From Streptomyces sp. R21 (lineage in GTDB: Bacteria > Actinomycetota > Actinomycetes > Streptomycetales > Streptomycetaceae), in NCBI RefSeq assembly GCF_041051975.1, contig NZ_CP163435.1, positions 9,888,501-9,952,500 on the forward strand: a DNA stretch of 64,000 nt, written 5' to 3'. Under the pieces are notes generated by a model that was not told the origin of the DNA, ran no database searches, and was given only the letters and a program-made list of their open reading frames with translations. The translations under genes were made by a program, and so were the position numbers. The number at the start of each line of letters is the position of its first letter. Within the stretch, counting starts at the first letter, position 1. Positions 60,776 through 64,000 of this stretch are shown one piece after another.

Positions 60776-62119
60776 TGATGCCCCTATGGATGTCAATCGG
60801 CTGACGCCAGTGCATGTGTGGGATTCCTTGCTGCGGTGATGAGTTGGTAGATCTCGCGAGCGACGTAGCGTTTGAGGCAGCGGATGGCTTCGCGGCGGGT
60901 CTTGCCTTCGGAGATGCGTCGTTCCAGGTACTCGCGGCTGCGGTTCTCCCAGCGCAGGCGGGCCAGGACGATGGTGTAGAGGGCGGAATTGGCTTGTCGG
61001 TCACCGCCTCGGTTGAGCCTGCGCCGCTGGGTCTTGCCGGATGACGCCTCCACCGGGCTGACGCCGCAGAGGGCTGCGAAGGAGCCCTCGCCGCCCATCC
61101 GGTCTGGGTTGTCGCCAGCTGCTATCAGCAACGTGGCCGCGGTGTCAGGGCCGACGCCGTAGCAGTCCAGGAGCTTTGGCGCGTAGGTAGTGATCGCCGA
61201 GGTGATCCGCGCGGTGAGGTCGTTGATCTCATCGGTGAGGTGACGGATCCGGCCGGCCAGCAGCCGCAGGGTGTGACGCACGGCCATGGCCGGGGTGATC
61301 CCGGCGGCGGCCTCCAGCTCGGAGCAACGACGGATGAGCTTGGGGTTACTGAGGCCCGCCAGCGATTCACGCAGTTCGGGATCCGCGGAGACCAGGACGG
61401 CCTTGAGCTGGTTGATCGCTTGCGAGCGCGACTTGACCGCCGAGCTCTTGGTCATCTTGAACAGCCGGATCGTCTCCACCGGACCGTCGGCCGTCTTGGC
61501 GGTGGCGGTGGCGCGACCCGAGAGCACTGCGTGAGCGGCCGCCCCAGCATCGATCGCGTCGGTCTTTCCTCGTCGGCGCCGCAGGGCCTTGTCCGGCTGG
61601 TTGACCTCGGTGACCGCGATGCCTTCGCTGTGAAGGTAGCGGGTCAAAGCAGCACTGTAGGAGCCGGTGCACTCGACTCCAGCCCGCTTCAGACATCCGA
61701 AAGCCCTTGCCCAGGAGAGGAGTTGCCGGTATCCCTCGCGGGTGGTCGGGAAGCTGCGAGTGTCAAGCATGGCTCCGGTGGAAGTGATCACCGCAGCGAC
61801 GTGAACATCCTTGTGGGTGTCCACCCCCAGCACGATCTCCTCTGGGCGTCCGGTCATTTCGTGCAGCTGAGGGGCTTGCCGGGTCATGCTGGGCACAGTC
61901 GTCTGTCTCATGATCGCCGGGGCACTGGGGGCCGGCGCCGGGCCGGTGAGGGACTGTGACGGTGCGCGTCGCGAAGGCCCCTATTGGGACACGCCCACCG
62001 GTCCGGCGGCAGCACGCACCGCCTCGCCTCGGACGGCAGTCGGCAGATCAAACTCAAGGCATCAGCGCCAGTCGTATCTCGGGCCAGACCACCGCCCGGG
62101 GCGGCACCCGACCATCCTC
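60776..62119 (-). mobile_element. IS110-family element (about 1.34 kb)
   Basis: Boundaries are inferred from where the interrupted IS5 transposase coding sequence stops (62120) and resumes (60775). It contains one transposase gene (60793-61911) and about 208 bases of non-coding DNA upstream of it (61912-62119). In IS110 elements the region upstream of the transposase encodes the structured guide (bridge) RNA, so that is expected there; it was not folded. Confidence 0.7.
60793..61911 (-). CDS. IS110-family transposase
   Basis: A 372-residue, apparently intact transposase. The RuvC-like DEDD set is visible: VLGVDTHKDVHVAAVITSTG (Asp 31), KRAGVECTGSYSAALTRYLH (Glu 80) and RRRRGKTDAIDAGAAAHAVL (Asp 118, Asp 121). 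The C-terminal Tnp20 domain has LLDCYGVGPDTAATLLIAAG and LCGVSPVEASSGKTQRRRLN with the Ser-rich catalytic segment and NRGGDRQANSALYTIVLARL. Starts at 61911, 61887 or 61857 are possible. It is the only intact transposase in the window. Confidence 0.9.
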   Translation of the reverse strand: MRQTTVPSMTRQAPQLHEMTGRPEEIVLGVDTHKDVHVAAVITSTGAMLDTRSFPTTREGYRQLLSWARAFGCLKRAGVECTGSYSAALTRYLHSEGIAVTEVNQPDKALRRRRGKTDAIDAGAAAHAVLSGRATATAKTADGPVETIRLFKMTKSSAVKSRSQAINQLKAVLVSADPELRESLAGLSNPKLIRRCSELEAAAGITPAMAVRHTLRLLAGRIRHLTDEINDLTARITSAITTYAPKLLDCYGVGPDTAATLLIAAGDNPDRMGGEGSFAALCGVSPVEASSGKTQRRRLNRGGDRQANSALYTIVLARLRWENRSREYLERRISEGKTRREAIRCLKRYVAREIYQLITAARNPTHALASAD

Positions 62120-62200
62120 ACAGTCGTACCTCGTTGCCACGGCCCGATGGCGTTTGAGACGATTCATGCCGCACTCCACAGCGTGCCGCTCGCGGTAAAG

Positions 62201-63355
62201 AACCTGGTCGCCTACTCGAAGGCGATGAAGGCCGTGGACCCGACGGTGAAGATCGGAGCGGTGCTCACCACTCCCGGCGGTTGGCCGGATAAGGAGAGGG
62301 CTCCCGGTGACACCGCCGACTGGAACAACACGGTGCTCTCCATCGCGGGAAGCTCGATCGACTTCGTCATCGTCCACTGGTATCCGGGCGGCACCACCAC
62401 GGCCGACCTGCTGAACACCCCCTCCCGGATCGCCGGTACCACGTCCGAGCTGCGCTCGCTGATCGCCAAGTACGCGGGCTCACGCGCCGCTTCGGTGGAG
62501 ATCGCGGTCACCGAGACCGACGGCGTCGGCTCGCCCGCCTTGACCAGCCAGGCCGCGGCCCTGTTCGCGCCGGACACATACATGACCTGGTTAGAGCAAG
62601 GCGCCACCCACGTGGACTGGTGGAACCTGCACAACGGCACGGACCAAGCACCCACCACCGTCAACGGCCAGACCGACTACCAGGACGGGGGCATTCTCTC
62701 CGCCGGCACCTGCGCCGGGGGGAAGTGCCAACCGCCGCGCGACACAACCTTCCCCACCTACTGGGGCATCCGCTCGCTGACCGCACTGGCGAAGCCTGGC
62801 GACACCATCGTCAAGTCGTCCTCGGGCAACTCGTCGGTCACTGTGCACGCGGTGCGGAACAGCACCGGCGGTCTGAACGTCATGCTGACCAACAAGAGCC
62901 CGCAGAACGCGGCGCAGGTGTCGCTCTCGTACGCCGGATTCACCCCGGCCGCAGGGGCGGTCACGACCGTTTCGTACGCCAAGGGAGGCACCGCCCTGAC
63001 GACGGCGAAGCGGGGCACGGCGGTCGCACAGACGCTGCCGCCGTACTCGATCACGACTCTTCAGATGAAGCCCGCGTCGGGGACTGCCATAGCTGACAAG
63101 CCGACGCCCGCCGCCACACCGACCGCCCCCACGCCGGTTGTCTCCTCCTCCGGCACGATCGGCACCCGTGCGCAGGGAGGGATCGGCGCACCCGTCGGCC
63201 AGGCGACCCCGAGCAGCACGTCGGGCGACCTGGCTTCCACCGGGGCGAGCAACGCTGTTGTCACGTACAGCGCCTTCGGTGGCCTGCTGGTCATTGTTGC
63301 AGGCGGCGTGCTGGTGCTTCGCGGACGTCGCCGCAGGGGTTTGCACGGGAAGTGA
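62201..63355 (+). pseudogene. LAxTG-anchored glycoside hydrolase, N-terminus lost
   Basis: From about 62201 the protein reads VKNLVAYSKAMKAVDPTVKI, FVIVHWYPGGTTTADLLNTP, IAVTETDGVGSPALTSQAAA with a likely nucleophile Glu, then THVDWWNLHNGTDQAPTTVN, as in arabinofuranosidase-type hydrolases. A C-terminal beta domain and Thr/Pro linker follow. The end has LASTG (63230-63244), a membrane helix and RGRRRRGLHGK, a class E sortase signal. The signal peptide and the first part of the catalytic domain are missing, replaced by the IS5/IS110 DNA. The open frame extends upstream to 61886, but those codons belong to the transposons. Confidence 0.75.
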
Positions 63356-63822
63356 GACCGCGTGAGTGACTGACGGCCCGGCAGCAACGCCACCCACCCG
63401 TGGCGTGCGCGCCGGGCCGTCGGCCTCCGCGTCGGCGTCGGCGGTCAGAAAACAAACAAGCGGCAGATCGGCTCCGGGCGCCGGCCGCGCCCGCCTGCCG
63501 GGCAAGGAGCGGAAGCCCCAACGACACAGCCCCCGGGGGTACGCCCCCAGGTCGATCGGCTACATCACGAAGCGGGACGCCATCCCCTGTCGACGGGCCG
63601 GACCTCTTTCAGCCGTGACCTGAGCAGAAAGTGAGCGTGAGCGTCGTAGGCACTCAAGTTCGGAGAGATCTGACCCGCGTGGCACACACCTAGTTACTGG
63701 TGCCGGTCCAAGTTCTTTCGGACCTCGCTGTCGGGCCGTGCGACCTCGGGCGCGCGCAGACCGGAACTCCCCTTGTCCAGCGGGCAAGGGGACTTCCGGT
63801 GGGCTTGAACCGGATACCGGTG
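63356..63822. other. intergenic, no supported gene
   Basis: About 470 bases between the glycosidase and the convergent ricin-domain gene; only featureless frames. Confidence 0.45.
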
Positions 63823-64000
63823 TCAGCAGGAGGGTGAGCCCACGAAGCCGACGCGGACGAGCCTCCACTGCTGGTTCACGCCGCCCCAGTCCGAGTACTG
63901 GACGATGCCGGTCCCGTCGGCGGAGGAGAAGCCCGGTACCTCGACGGCCTTCCCGCTGTTGCGGTTGATCAACCGGATGAATCCGTCCGGTGAGTCCGCC
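63823..64000 (-). CDS. ricin-type lectin domain protein (3' end only)
   Basis: The last 58 codons of a gene running in from the right edge. It reads DGFIRLINRNSGKAVEVPGF, SSADGTGIVQYSDWGGVNQQ and WRLVRVGFVGSPSC, one beta-trefoil lobe of a ricin B/CBM13 lectin (the QQW motif). In Streptomyces such C-terminal lectin modules follow secreted glycosidases or proteases, which would fit the neighbouring anchored hydrolase; the catalytic part is outside the window. Confidence 0.8.
   Translation of the reverse strand, partial: ADSPDGFIRLINRNSGKAVEVPGFSSADGTGIVQYSDWGGVNQQWRLVRVGFVGSPSC

Larger units (their letters stand above)
60717..62200 (-). mobile_element. IS5-family remnant split by IS110
   Basis: The minus strand at 62120-62200 reads YRERHAVECGMNRLKRHRAV then ATRYD, and at 60717-60775 reads KLAVPYEATVLVTAINEWL with a stop. 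These join as the continuous C-terminus of one IS5-family transposase; the DNA between them is an IS110 element. The N-terminal part of the IS5 gene is gone; at about 62200 its remnant borders the glycosidase gene. Confidence 0.75.

Noticed and set aside
61886..62200. Upstream extension of the glycosidase frame with a signal-like MLGTVVCLMIAGALGAG
   Set aside because: These codons lie in IS110/IS5 DNA on the opposite strand, so the apparent signal peptide is fortuitous.

Overview
The window looks like Streptomyces DNA, probably from a chromosome arm or a large linear replicon. GC is very high, codons end in G or C, and GTG/TTG starts are common. The gene content is typical of the genus: PIG-L and mycothiol-type enzymes, an MmyB-type XRE regulator, GlxA-type AraC, a collagenase and an LAxTG-anchored hydrolase. 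Many broken insertion sequences (IS5, ISL3, IS3, IS110, IS605/TnpB) and frameshifted genes suggest an accessory region. A two-gene locus at 19976-23064 resembles a telomere-associated protein plus terminal protein pair, which would fit a linear replicon.

Layout. 0.5-9 kb: DUF2278 protein, DUF4097-GtrA pair behind a cluster of GCAACGA motifs, two side-by-side short tandem repeats, PIG-L deacetylase, membrane protein, a tRNA-Trp gene, lipoproteins (one frameshifted). 9-16 kb: membrane protein, S41 peptidase divergent from an ArsR regulator, DUF2975 + YozG-type HTH pair, IS5 remnant, DUF6192 remnant, a cytidine deaminase-ASCH fusion, and an isolated tRNA 3' end abutting an IS5 fragment. 16.7-19.5 kb: DinB, esterase, VOC and DHFR-like genes. 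20-23 kb: the Tap/Tpg-like operon. 23.7-28.2 kb: F420-reductase-like enzyme with HxlR regulator, maleylpyruvate-isomerase-type protein, and a damaged two-component system with a heptanucleotide repeat in the kinase gene. 28.5-32.8 kb: one 1413-residue protein with helical repeats, a seven-repeat lectin-like propeller, a sphingomyelinase D/phospholipase D-like domain and a PLAT-like domain. 33-48.7 kb: regulators each beside small redox or hydrolase genes, a HAF-repeat secreted protein, DUF4246 protein and a propeller protein. 48.7-53.3 kb: aminopeptidase P, secreted M9 collagenase lacking accessory domains, alpha/beta hydrolase. 53.9-56.4 kb: TetR divergent from DUF1772 and ABM-monooxygenase genes with clear palindromic operators. 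56.4-64 kb: CRISPR-like degenerate repeats, GNAT and methyltransferase genes, and IS110 nested in an IS5 fragment that itself truncates an LAxTG-anchored glycosidase; the window ends in a ricin-lectin-domain gene.

The genes do not form one pathway. Recurrent themes are regulator-plus-enzyme pairs, thiol/F420/flavin-type redox proteins, and secreted or surface proteins. The best candidates for something undescribed are the Tap/Tpg-like pair, the multidomain phospholipase-D-like protein, the deaminase-ASCH fusion, and the repeat-associated frame switch in the two-component system. All calls come from reading the sequence; no database search was run.
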